From Streptomyces aureocirculatus (lineage in GTDB: Bacteria > Actinomycetota > Actinomycetes > Streptomycetales > Streptomycetaceae), in contig NZ_JOAP01000028.1 in NCBI RefSeq assembly GCF_000720475.1, positions 62,001 through 126,000 on the forward strand: a stretch of DNA of 64,000 bases, in the 5' to 3' direction. Made by a program: the position numbers and the translations under genes. Shown one piece after another: positions 17,223 through 25,498 of this stretch (position 1 is its first letter; every line of letters begins with the position of its first letter). The notes beneath the pieces were generated by a model. That model was not told where the DNA came from and did no database searches. It saw only the letters and a program-made list of their open reading frames with translations.

Positions 17223-17897
17223 TCAGGTGGGCAGTGGGAGCAAGCGGGGCGGGGGTCGGCCCAGTAGGTGTGGGGGGAGCAGGCTCAAGGGGTTGAGGTA
17301 GGTGTCCTGGCGCAGCAGGCCCCAGTGCAGGCACGCCGTGGGGCAGTGGAAGCGGGCCGCCGGTTCGAGCGTGCCGAGGGTCTCGCCGGTGGTCACCCGG
17401 TCGCCCTTCCCGACCGTGGCCCGCACCGGTTCGTAGGTCGTACGCAGGGGCGGATCCCCCGTACGTGCCAGCTCCACCGAGACCACCCCGCGCCCGGCCA
17501 CCCGCCCCGCGAAGGACACCCGGCCCGGGGCCGCCGCGCGGACCGGTGCCCCGGGCGGCGCGGCCAGGTCCACACCCCGGTGCCCCGCCCCGTACTCCGT
17601 CGCCGGCGGCTCCCACCCCCGTACCACCGATGGCCGCGCCCCCACCGGCCATGCGCCCCCGACGGCCGGAACCCGACCCGGCCATACGCCCCCGACGGCC
17701 GGAACCCGATCCGGCACCGGACCATGAGCGGCCCCCGGCGGACCCTCCCGTCCGGCGGGCAGGTCCCCGGGCGGCGCCGGACCCGGCCCCGCCGCCCGCA
17801 CGGACGCGCAGGTCAGGGCGATGAGAACCGCCACCCACACGGTGACACTCAGCACGCTCCGCACTCGGAGCGCCCGGAAAACCCGTTCACACGTCAT
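17223..17897 (-). CDS. secreted M23/LytM-fold protein, probably catalytically degenerate
   Basis: This 224-residue protein has a signal peptide (hydrophobic about residues 14-35), a Pro/Gly-rich spacer with a repeated VPAVGG motif, and a C-terminal LytM-type domain. The zinc ligands HRGVD (His106, Asp110) and His191 are present. The first His of the usual HxH is Cys189 (CLHWG), and the YAHL-type catalytic His position reads YEPV. Thus metal binding looks possible but peptidase activity doubtful. It lies divergently upstream of rpsB, a placement I recall as conserved in Streptomyces. Confidence 0.8.
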   Translation of the reverse strand: MTCERVFRALRVRSVLSVTVWVAVLIALTCASVRAAGPGPAPPGDLPAGREGPPGAAHGPVPDRVPAVGGVWPGRVPAVGGAWPVGARPSVVRGWEPPATEYGAGHRGVDLAAPPGAPVRAAAPGRVSFAGRVAGRGVVSVELARTGDPPLRTTYEPVRATVGKGDRVTTGETLGTLEPAARFHCPTACLHWGLLRQDTYLNPLSLLPPHLLGRPPPRLLPLPT

Positions 17898-18164
17898 GCG
17901 AGAACGGTCCCGTCCGGCGCCCCCTCGCGGGGATCATGGCCGGGATCTGTGGACTACCAGCCGGTTGTGGACAGCGGCGTCACCCGGCACCCCGCGGGTC
18001 CCGTACACTTCATGTGGCGATCCGGGTCACCGGGTCGACTTCGCACGCCCCGACACCGGGCTTCGCAGCCAAAGGTGTCAGCGCCTTTCGGTCCCGTACG
18101 CGAGTACGTGGCACGGCGCGTGCCGGGCGTCAGGACATAACCGAGAAACTCAAGGAGTACGGCC

Positions 18165-19094
18165 ATGGCCGTCGTCACGATGCGGGAGCTGCTGGAAAGC
18201 GGCGTCCACTTCGGTCACCAGACCCGCCGTTGGAACCCGAAGATGAAGCGATTCATCTTCACGGAGCGCAACGGCATCTACATCATCGACCTTCTCCAGT
18301 CGCTGTCGTACATCGACCGCGCCTACGAGTTCGTCAAGGAGACCGTCGCCCACGGCGGCACGGTCATGTTCGTCGGTACGAAGAAGCAGGCGCAGGAGGC
18401 CATCGCGGAGCAGGCCACCCGTGTCGGCATGCCCTACGTCAACCAGCGCTGGCTGGGCGGCATGCTCACCAACTTCTCGACCGTCTACAAGCGTCTGCAG
18501 CGCCTCAAGGAGCTCGAGCAGATCGACTTCGAGGATGTGGCCGCCTCCGGCCTCACCAAGAAGGAGCTGCTCGTCCTCTCCCGCGAGAAGGCCAAGCTGG
18601 AGAAGACCCTCGGCGGTATCCGCGAGATGCAGAAGGTGCCCAGCGCCGTCTGGATCGTGGACACCAAGAAGGAGCACATCGCGGTCGGCGAGGCCCGGAA
18701 GCTCAACATCCCGGTCGTCGCCATCCTCGACACCAACTGCGACCCCGACGAGGTCGACTACAAGATCCCGGGCAACGACGACGCGATCCGCTCCGTCACC
18801 CTGCTCACCCGCGTGATCGCCGACGCCGTCGCCGAGGGCCTCATCGCCCGTTCCGGCGTGGCCACCGGTGACTCGAAGCCGGGCGAGAAGGCCCAGGGCG
18901 AGCCGCTGGCCGAGTGGGAGCGCGACCTGCTCGAGGGCGAGAAGAAGGCGGACGGCGACGACGCCGAGGCCCCGAAGGCCGACGAGAAGCCGGCCGACGC
19001 CGCTGAGGCCGAGGTCGAGGCTCCGGCCGAGGCCCCGGCCGCTGAGGAGGCCCCGGCCGCCGAGGCTCCCGCCGCGGAGACCGAGCAGGCCTGA
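18165..19094 (+). CDS. rpsB: 30S ribosomal protein S2
   Basis: The core uS2 sequence is clear: [46 protein letters not shown] and [21 protein letters not shown]. At 309 residues it carries an acidic Ala/Glu/Pro tail of about 55 residues, typical of actinomycetes. The start is ATG 18165 with AAGGAG at 18151-18156. A possible -10 TACACT at 18004-18009 would give an approximately 150-base leader. It is followed by two stem-loops and tsf. Confidence 0.97.
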   Translation: MAVVTMRELLESGVHFGHQTRRWNPKMKRFIFTERNGIYIIDLLQSLSYIDRAYEFVKETVAHGGTVMFVGTKKQAQEAIAEQATRVGMPYVNQRWLGGMLTNFSTVYKRLQRLKELEQIDFEDVAASGLTKKELLVLSREKAKLEKTLGGIREMQKVPSAVWIVDTKKEHIAVGEARKLNIPVVAILDTNCDPDEVDYKIPGNDDAIRSVTLLTRVIADAVAEGLIARSGVATGDSKPGEKAQGEPLAEWERDLLEGEKKADGDDAEAPKADEKPADAAEAEVEAPAEAPAAEEAPAAEAPAAETEQA

Positions 19095-19115
19095 ATCCGG
19101 CACCGGCCGCGCGAC

Positions 19116-19206
19116 CGGGCGGCCACACCGCCCGCGCAGGGCGGCGACTGCCCGTCCACCGGCTGCTGACGGCGGGGGACCGTGCCACGAGCGCGGCCCC
19201 CGCCGT
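19116..19206 (+). terminator. two stem-loops between rpsB and tsf
   Basis: CGGGCGG (19116-19122) pairs with CCGCCCG (19128-19134), and ACGGCGGGGG (19169-19178) pairs with CCCCCGCCGT (19197-19206). Neither has a T-run. They may be partial terminators setting the S2 to EF-Ts ratio, or mRNA processing sites. Confidence 0.45.
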
Positions 19207-19248
19207 TCACCCGTAGATCTTCGACTTCGAGAAAGATTTTCGAGAATC

Positions 19249-20085
19249 ATGGCGAACTACACCGCCGCTGACGTCAAGAAGCTCCGTGAGCTCACGGGCG
19301 CCGGCATGATGGACTGCAAGAAGGCGCTCGACGAGGCCGACGGCAACGTCGACAAGGCCGTCGAGGCCCTGCGCATCAAGGGCCAGAAGGGCGTCGCCAA
19401 GCGCGAGGGCCGCTCCGCCGAGAACGGCGCCGTGGTCTCCCTGATCGCCGACGACAACTCCACCGGCGTCATCGTCGAGCTCAAGTGCGAGACGGACTTC
19501 GTCGCCAAGGGTGAGAAGTTCCAGGCTGTCGCGGGCGCGCTCGCCGCGCACGTCGCCAAGACCAACCCGGCCGACATCGAGGCGCTGCTTGCCTCCGAGA
19601 TCGAGGCCGGCAAGACGGTCCAGGCGTACGTCGACGAGGCCAACGCCAACCTCGGCGAGAAGATCGTCCTGGACCGCTTCGCGCAGTTCGGCGACGGCTA
19701 TGTCTCCGCGTACATGCACCGCACGATGCCCGACCTGCCCCCGCAGATCGGTGTGCTCGTCGAGCTGGACAAGGCCAACGCCGAGGTCGCCAAGGGCATC
19801 GCCCAGCACATCGCCGCCTTCGCGCCGAAGTACCTCTCCAAGGAGGACGTGCCGGCCGACGTCGTCGAGGCCGAGCGTCGCGTCGCCGAGGAGACCACCC
19901 GCGCCGAGGGCAAGCCCGAGGCCGCCCTACCGAAGATCGTCGAGGGTCGCCTCAACGGCTTCTTCAAGGACGCCACGCTCCTGGGTCAGCCCTACGCCCT
20001 CGACAACAAGAAGTCCGTCGAGAAGGTCCTCCAGGAGGCCGGTGTCACCCTGAAGCGCTTCGCGCGCATCAAGGTCGGCATCTGA
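19249..20085 (+). CDS. tsf: elongation factor Ts
   Basis: EF-Ts exchanges nucleotide on EF-Tu. The 278-residue protein begins MANYTAADVKKLRELTGAGM (N-terminal UBA-like domain) and contains the core motif IVELKCETDFVAKGEKF and the dimerisation region. The start is ATG 19249, with only a weak ribosome binding site (CGAGA). The order rpsB-tsf-pyrH-frr is conserved in bacteria. Confidence 0.97.
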   Translation: MANYTAADVKKLRELTGAGMMDCKKALDEADGNVDKAVEALRIKGQKGVAKREGRSAENGAVVSLIADDNSTGVIVELKCETDFVAKGEKFQAVAGALAAHVAKTNPADIEALLASEIEAGKTVQAYVDEANANLGEKIVLDRFAQFGDGYVSAYMHRTMPDLPPQIGVLVELDKANAEVAKGIAQHIAAFAPKYLSKEDVPADVVEAERRVAEETTRAEGKPEAALPKIVEGRLNGFFKDATLLGQPYALDNKKSVEKVLQEAGVTLKRFARIKVGI

Positions 20086-20230
20086 GTCCGTACCACGATT
20101 GACGGTGCGGCCCGCTAGGGTCTACCGCGGTCGCCCGCGTACGCGCAGCGGCGTACGCGACGGGCGTGACGCCGCATGCGAGGAACCCGGACCCCGGGCC
20201 AGCGCACGCGGCGGACGACCGAAAGAACTG

Positions 20231-20290
20231 ACGAGGAGGCCATTGCCGCGCATGGGATGAACACCACCCCACCGGCAATGGCCTCTTCGT
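20231..20290 (+). promoter_or_regulatory. 18-bp stem-loop upstream of pyrH
   Basis: The strand 20231-20248 (ACGAGGAGGCCATTGCCG) pairs with 20273-20290 (CGGCAATGGCCTCTTCGT) with a single G-U wobble and a 24-base loop. It ends 11 bases before the pyrH ribosome binding site AAGGAG (20302-20307). It could terminate tsf transcription or be a leader element controlling pyrH. Confidence 0.55.
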
Positions 20291-20313
20291 ATGTGCACCA
20301 CAAGGAGAACTCC

Positions 20314-21072
20314 ATGACCAAGGCCGACAACAAGAGTGACGACGGCAAAGTAGCCGGGCGCTTCCTGCTGAAGCTGTCCGGCGAGGCGTTCGCCGGAGGC
20401 GGCGGCCTCGGCGTCGACCCCGATGTGGTGCACAAGATCGCCCGCGAGATCGCGGCCGTCGTGCGGGACGGCGCGCAGATCGCCGTCGTCATCGGCGGCG
20501 GCAACTTCTTCCGCGGCGCCGAACTGCAGCAGCGCGGCATGGACCGGGCCCGCTCCGACTACATGGGCATGCTCGGCACGGTCATGAACTGCCTGGCCCT
20601 CCAGGACTTCCTGGAGAAGGAGGGCATCGGCTGCCGCGTGCAGACCGCCATCACCATGGGGCAGGTCGCCGAGCCGTACATCCCGCTGCGCGCCGTGCGC
20701 CACTTGGAGAAGGGCCGCGTCGTCATCTTCGGCGCGGGCATGGGCATGCCGTACTTCTCCACCGACACCACCGCGGCCCAGCGCGCCCTGGAGATCGACG
20801 CGGAAGCCCTGCTCATGGGCAAGAACGGCGTCGACGGCGTGTACGACTCCGACCCCAAGACCAACCCGGACGCGGTGAAGTTCGACTCCCTCGGGTACGG
20901 CGAGGTGATCACCCGCGACCTGAAGGTCGCCGATGCCACCGCCGTCACCCTGTGCCGGGACAACAAGCTGCCCATCCTCGTCTTCGAACTGCTCGCCGAG
21001 GGCAATATCGCGCGGGCCGTCAAGGGTGAGAAGATCGGCACGACCGTGGGCGACCAGGACTCCCGGGCCTGA
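20314..21072 (+). CDS. pyrH: UMP kinase
   Basis: PyrH phosphorylates UMP to UDP for nucleotide and wall precursor synthesis. The 252-residue amino-acid-kinase-fold protein has [41 protein letters not shown] and [19 protein letters not shown] chose ATG 20314 with AAGGAG at 20302-20307; the open frame extends upstream through the hairpin and is not coding there. Confidence 0.97.
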   Translation: MTKADNKSDDGKVAGRFLLKLSGEAFAGGGGLGVDPDVVHKIAREIAAVVRDGAQIAVVIGGGNFFRGAELQQRGMDRARSDYMGMLGTVMNCLALQDFLEKEGIGCRVQTAITMGQVAEPYIPLRAVRHLEKGRVVIFGAGMGMPYFSTDTTAAQRALEIDAEALLMGKNGVDGVYDSDPKTNPDAVKFDSLGYGEVITRDLKVADATAVTLCRDNKLPILVFELLAEGNIARAVKGEKIGTTVGDQDSRA

Positions 21073-21229
21073 GCCGAGTACGTCCCTCCAGGGGCCGGCG
21101 TCCGAGCCGGACGGCCCTCACGAGGGGATGGACAAAGCCCTGCCGGTCGGACACCGTGCAGGAAAGAGACGCGACGCAGCCGGCCGATCCCTGGAAGCCG
21201 GGCCTACTCAAGACACGCAGGAGCAAGTG

Positions 21230-21787
21230 GTGATCGAAGAGACCCTCCTCGAGGCCGAGGAGAAGATGGAGAAGGCCGTCGTGGTCGCCAAGGAGGACTT
21301 CGCCGCGATCCGTACGGGCCGTGCCCACCCGGCGATGTTCAACAAGATCGTGGCCGACTACTACGGCGCGCTGACGCCGATCAACCAACTGGCTTCGTTC
21401 TCGGTGCCGGAGCCGCGCATGGCCGTGGTGACCCCGTTCGACAAGACGGCCCTTCGCAACATCGAGCAGGCGATCCGCGACTCGGACCTCGGCGTCAACC
21501 CGAGCAACGACGGGAACATCATCCGGGTGACGTTCCCCGAGCTCACCGAGGAGCGCCGCCGCGACTACATCAAGGTCGCCAAGAGCAAGGCCGAGGACTC
21601 GAAGGTCTCGATCCGCTCGGTGCGCCGCAAGGCCAAGGACACCGTCGACAAGGCCGTCAAGGACGGCGACATCGGTGAGGACGAGGGCCGTCGCGCGGAG
21701 AAGGACCTCGACGACCTGACCTCCAAGTACGTCACCCAGGTGGACGAGCTGCTCAAGCACAAGGAAGCCGAGCTGCTCGAGGTCTGA
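21230..21787 (+). CDS. frr: ribosome recycling factor
   Basis: RRF splits post-termination ribosomes together with EF-G. The 185-residue protein has the tRNA-mimic coiled-coil architecture with [32 protein letters not shown] and [19 protein letters not shown] prefer GTG 21230 ([17 protein letters not shown]) over GTG 21227 because AGGAG (21219-21223) then has 6-base spacing. Confidence 0.96.
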   Translation: MIEETLLEAEEKMEKAVVVAKEDFAAIRTGRAHPAMFNKIVADYYGALTPINQLASFSVPEPRMAVVTPFDKTALRNIEQAIRDSDLGVNPSNDGNIIRVTFPELTEERRRDYIKVAKSKAEDSKVSIRSVRRKAKDTVDKAVKDGDIGEDEGRRAEKDLDDLTSKYVTQVDELLKHKEAELLEV

Positions 21788-21854
21788 TCGAGCTCACTCG
21801 ACGACTGATCGAGTCCGCTCGACGTCCGATCTAGGTCTGAGGAATCCGAATTCC

Positions 21855-22985
21855 GTGAACGACACTTCCTGGGGGGCGCCGCCCAGAGCCGGGTACTGGG
21901 GGGCGCCCGAGCAGGGTCCTGTCCAGGGTGCTGCCCCGGCGGGTCCCGCATACGATGCGCAGGACGCCCTGACTCCGTCAGGGACTCAGCCCATGCCCAT
22001 CGTGCCCGACGTAGCCGCGAGCGGAGACCAGGACGACGACCGGGGGGCTGCTCGGCCGAGCGGCCCCCCGTTTCGCGACGAGACACCGCCCGTGCCGCCC
22101 GTGTACCCCGCGCAGAAGCCGCAGGAGCCCATGACCGGCGCACCACAGCCCGCCCCAGCCCCGCAGCGCAAGAGCGCGGGCCGTGACCTCGGGGCGGCCA
22201 TAGGGGTGGGCGTGGGGCTCGGCGCGGTGATCATCGCGTCTCTCTTCATCCAGAAGGCGGCCTTCGTCGGCGTCATAGCGGTCGCCGTAGTGGTCGGCCT
22301 CTGGGAGCTCACCTCCCGCCTGGAGGAGCGCAAGGGCATCAAGGCGCCCCTCGTGCCGCTCGCGGTGGGTGGCGCCGCGATGGTCGTCGCGGGCTATGTC
22401 CGCGGCCCCGAGGGCGCCTGGGTGGCGATGGCGCTGACCGCCCTCGCGGTACTCGTCTGGCGTATGACGGAGCCGCCCGACGGCTATCTGAAGGACGTCA
22501 CGGCGGGTGTCTTCGCGGCGTTCTACGTGCCCTTCCTCGCGACCTTCGTCGCGCTGATGCTCGCCGCGGACGACGGCCCGCGGCGGGTGCTCACCTTCCT
22601 GCTCCTGACCGTGGTCAGCGACACCGGCGCGTACGCGATCGGCTGGCGCTTCGGCAGGCACAAGCTCGCGCCGCGCATCAGCCCCGGCAAGACCCGCGAG
22701 GGCCTGCTCGGCGCGGTGACCTTCGCGATGGCGGCGGGCGCGCTGTGCATGCAGTACCTCATCGACGACGGCAGTTGGTGGCAGGGGCTGCTGCTCGGCC
22801 TCGCGGTGGCGGCGAGCGCGACGCTCGGTGACCTCGGCGAGTCGATGATCAAGCGGGACCTGGGCATCAAGGACATGGGCACCCTGCTCCCCGGGCACGG
22901 CGGGATCATGGACCGCCTGGACTCCCTGCTGCCGACCGCCCCCGTGGTGTGGCTGCTGCTCGTGGCGTTCGTCGGTTCCGGCTGA
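21855..22985 (+). CDS. cdsA: phosphatidate cytidylyltransferase
   Basis: CdsA makes CDP-diacylglycerol from phosphatidic acid and CTP in the membrane. The 376-residue protein has a roughly 105-residue Pro-rich cytoplasmic N-terminus followed by multiple membrane helices (IGVGVGLGAVIIASLFI onward). The signature SMIKRDLGIKDMGTLLPGHG is near residues 330-349. The start is GTG 21855. The order frr-cdsA-rlmN is typical for actinobacteria. Confidence 0.95.
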   Translation: MNDTSWGAPPRAGYWGAPEQGPVQGAAPAGPAYDAQDALTPSGTQPMPIVPDVAASGDQDDDRGAARPSGPPFRDETPPVPPVYPAQKPQEPMTGAPQPAPAPQRKSAGRDLGAAIGVGVGLGAVIIASLFIQKAAFVGVIAVAVVVGLWELTSRLEERKGIKAPLVPLAVGGAAMVVAGYVRGPEGAWVAMALTALAVLVWRMTEPPDGYLKDVTAGVFAAFYVPFLATFVALMLAADDGPRRVLTFLLLTVVSDTGAYAIGWRFGRHKLAPRISPGKTREGLLGAVTFAMAAGALCMQYLIDDGSWWQGLLLGLAVAASATLGDLGESMIKRDLGIKDMGTLLPGHGGIMDRLDSLLPTAPVVWLLLVAFVGSG

Positions 22986-23065
22986 GGCCCGGGTCGCACC
23001 CGCGGGGAGCCGCGGTCGGCCGCCGGAACTGAGCAGGTCGGTGGATCTGCGACACTGGTAGGGCC

Positions 23066-24172
23066 ATGCCTAAGCCCGGAGAACTCACTTTCGTCGCCCC
23101 CCGCGGAGCCAAGAAGCCGCCGCGGCATCTCGCCGACCTCTCGCCCGCCGAGCGGAAGGAAGCCGTCGCCGCCGTCGGGGAGAAGCCGTTTCGCGCCAAG
23201 CAGCTCTCGCAGCACTACTTCGCGCGGTACGCGCACGAGCCCGAGCAGTGGACGGACATTCCGGCCGGTGCGCGCGGCAAGCTGCAGGAGGCGCTGCTTC
23301 CGGAGCTGATGTCGGTCGTGCGGCACATCAGTTGCGACGACGACACGACCCGTAAGACGCTGTGGCGGCTGTTCGACGGCACCCTTGTGGAGTCGGTCCT
23401 CATGCGGTATCCGGACCGGGTCACGATGTGCATCAGCTCCCAGGCGGGCTGCGGCATGAACTGCCCGTTCTGCGCCACGGGCCAGGCGGGCCTGGACCGG
23501 AACCTGTCGACCGCCGAGATCGTGCACCAGATCGTCGACGGCATGCGGGCCCTCAGGGACGGCGAGATCCCCGGCGGCCCGGCCCGGCTCTCGAACATCG
23601 TCTTCATGGGCATGGGCGAGCCCCTCGCGAACTACAACCGCGTGGTGGGCGCGATCCGCCGCCTCACCGACCCCGAGCCCGACGGCGTGGGCCTCTCCCA
23701 GCGCGGCATCACCGTCTCCACGGTCGGCCTGGTGCCCGCGATCCACCGGTTCGCGGACGAGGGCTTCAAGTGCCGCCTCGCCATCTCGCTGCACGCCCCC
23801 GACGACGAGCTGCGCGACACCCTCGTCCCGGTCAACACGCGCTGGAAGGTGCGTGAGGTCCTGGACGCCGGATGGGAGTACGCGGACCGCTCGGGCCGCC
23901 GGCTCTCCATCGAGTACGCGCTGATCCGTGACATCAACGACCACGCCTGGCGCGGTGACCGGCTCGGGCGGCTGCTCAGGGGCAAGCCGGTGCACGTCAA
24001 CCTGATCCCGCTGAACCCCACGCCCGGCTCGAAGTGGACCGCGTCCCGCCCCGAGGACGAGAAGGCGTTCGTCGAGGCGATCGCCGCCCATGGGGTGCCG
24101 GTCACCGTACGGGACACCCGCGGCCAGGAGATCGACGGCGCGTGCGGGCAGCTCGCGGCGGCCGAAAGGTAG
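23066..24172 (+). CDS. rlmN: 23S rRNA (A2503-C2)/tRNA methyltransferase RlmN
   Basis: This radical SAM enzyme methylates A2503 of 23S rRNA (and A37 of some tRNAs). The 368-residue protein carries the 4Fe-4S motif Cys129-x3-Cys133-x2-Cys136 (CGMNCPFC) and the methyl-carrier Cys360 near the end ([11 protein letters not shown]). The ATG at 23066 has no ribosome binding site; GACACT at 23051-23056 could be a -10 for an almost leaderless message. Confidence 0.95.
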   Translation: MPKPGELTFVAPRGAKKPPRHLADLSPAERKEAVAAVGEKPFRAKQLSQHYFARYAHEPEQWTDIPAGARGKLQEALLPELMSVVRHISCDDDTTRKTLWRLFDGTLVESVLMRYPDRVTMCISSQAGCGMNCPFCATGQAGLDRNLSTAEIVHQIVDGMRALRDGEIPGGPARLSNIVFMGMGEPLANYNRVVGAIRRLTDPEPDGVGLSQRGITVSTVGLVPAIHRFADEGFKCRLAISLHAPDDELRDTLVPVNTRWKVREVLDAGWEYADRSGRRLSIEYALIRDINDHAWRGDRLGRLLRGKPVHVNLIPLNPTPGSKWTASRPEDEKAFVEAIAAHGVPVTVRDTRGQEIDGACGQLAAAER

Positions 24173-24221
24173 TACCGGCGTGGCCGGGGGGTACCCTGGC
24201 GGGCGTACTGACATCTTCATA

Positions 24222-24314
24222 TTCCGACAGGGGAGCGCCACAGCGCTGAGAGTGCGGTATCGGCCGCAGACCCTCTGAACCTCGCCCAGGTCATTCTGGG
24301 TAGGAAGTTCGGTC
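24222..24314 (+). promoter_or_regulatory. thiamine pyrophosphate (TPP) riboswitch aptamer
   Basis: The conserved THI elements are in order: GGGGAGC at about 24229, CTGAGA at 24246-24251, ACCCTCTGAACCT at 24270-24282 and CTGGGTAGGAAGTTCGG at 24296-24312. The closing helix P1 is CCGA (24224-24227) with TCGG (24309-24312). It lies upstream of a thiamine-type ABC importer, which is the expected context. With TPP bound the operon should be off. Confidence 0.92.
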
Positions 24315-24331
24315 ACCACTCAAGCTGTTGC

Positions 24332-24409
24332 GCCCTGCCCGGGGCGCCGAGGACTCCGCTCCTCCGCGCCTCGGGCAGGGCCGCGTCTCTTCCTGGTCAC
24401 CCCAGGAGG
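24332..24409 (+). promoter_or_regulatory. expression platform of the TPP riboswitch
   Basis: A 16-bp stem (24332-24347 with 24366-24381, one G-U) resembles a terminator. Just beyond it CCTGG (24392-24396) can pair with CCAGG (24402-24406), which overlaps the ribosome binding site AGGAGG (24404-24409). Both transcriptional and translational control are therefore possible; the sequence does not decide. Confidence 0.6.
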
Positions 24410-24418
24410 AATGTTTCC

Positions 24419-25498
24419 GTGAGCACCATCAAGAAGGCCTCGGTCACGGCGATCGCCGTGGGCATCGGGCTCGTCGCGGTCACCGCGTGCGGCTCCGGGG
24501 GCGGCGACAAGTCCGACTCCACGTCCGTGACCCTGGTGACGCACGACTCCTTCACCATCTCCAAGGGCGTCCTGAAGGACTTCGAGAAGACGTCCGGCTA
24601 CAAGGTCCGCGTCCTGGAGGACGGCGACGCCGGGCAGGCCGTGAACAAGGCGATCCTGTCCAAGGGCAACCCGCAGGGCGACGTCTTCTTCGGCGTCGAC
24701 AACACCCTGCTCTCCCGCGCGCTCGACAACGGGGTCTTCGAGTCGTACGAGGCCGAGGGCCTGGACCAGGTCGCCTCGCAGTACCGGCCCGCCGGGGGTG
24801 AGAAGGGCGTCACACCCGTCGACTCCGGCGACATCTGTGTGAACTACGACAAGAAGTACTTCGCCGACAAGAAGCTCGCGCCCCCGAAGTCCTTCGACGA
24901 CCTGGTCGAGCCGCAGTACAAGAACCTCCTCGTCACGGAGAACGCCGCGACCTCCTCGCCCGGCCTCGGATTCGTGCTCGGCACCGCCGCGAAGTACGGC
25001 GACGACGGCTGGCAGGACTACTGGAAGAAGCTGAAGGCCAACGGCGTCAAGGTCGTCGACGGCTGGGAGCAGGCCTACAACGAGGAGTTCTCGGGGTCGG
25101 CCGGAGGCAAGAAGGCCAAGGGCGACAGGCCGCTCGTCGTGTCGTACGCCTCGTCGCCGCCCGTCGAGGTGCTCTACGCAAAGCCGCAGCCCAAGGAGGC
25201 CCCGACCGGCGTCGCCACCGGCACCTGCTTCCGGCAGATCGAGTACGCGGGCCTGCTGAAGGGCGCGAAGAACGAGAAGGGCGGCAAGGCGCTCCTCGAC
25301 TTCATGATCGGCGAGAAGTTCCAGGACGACTTGCCGCTCCAGATGTTCGTGAACCCGGTACGGGAGGGCGTACGGACACCCGAACTGTTCCGGAAGTTCG
25401 GCGCGCGGATCGACGAGCCGCAGACCATGGCGCCGAAGAAGATCGCCGACCACCGTGAGCAGTGGGTCAAGTCGTGGACCTCGCTCGTTCTGAAGTAA
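24419..25498 (+). CDS. thiB: thiamine-type ABC transporter substrate-binding lipoprotein (ThiB-like)
   Basis: This extracellular lipoprotein captures thiamine or a phosphate ester of it. The signal peptide ends in lipobox VTAC with Cys24. The mature part matches periplasmic-binding family 1 proteins such as ThiB (VTLVTHDSFTISKGVLKDFE; VNYDKKYFADKKLAPPKSFDDL). The start is GTG 24419 after AGGAGG. It is the first gene under the TPP riboswitch, which fixes the substrate class better than the sequence itself. Confidence 0.9.
   Translation: MSTIKKASVTAIAVGIGLVAVTACGSGGGDKSDSTSVTLVTHDSFTISKGVLKDFEKTSGYKVRVLEDGDAGQAVNKAILSKGNPQGDVFFGVDNTLLSRALDNGVFESYEAEGLDQVASQYRPAGGEKGVTPVDSGDICVNYDKKYFADKKLAPPKSFDDLVEPQYKNLLVTENAATSSPGLGFVLGTAAKYGDDGWQDYWKKLKANGVKVVDGWEQAYNEEFSGSAGGKKAKGDRPLVVSYASSPPVEVLYAKPQPKEAPTGVATGTCFRQIEYAGLLKGAKNEKGGKALLDFMIGEKFQDDLPLQMFVNPVREGVRTPELFRKFGARIDEPQTMAPKKIADHREQWVKSWTSLVLK

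Noticed and set aside
17073..17250. Plus-strand open frames of about 70-75 codons over the GTGCCCT repeat
   Set aside because: They encode a Cys/Pro repeat from the microsatellite and then antisense of the M23 gene; there is no start signal.
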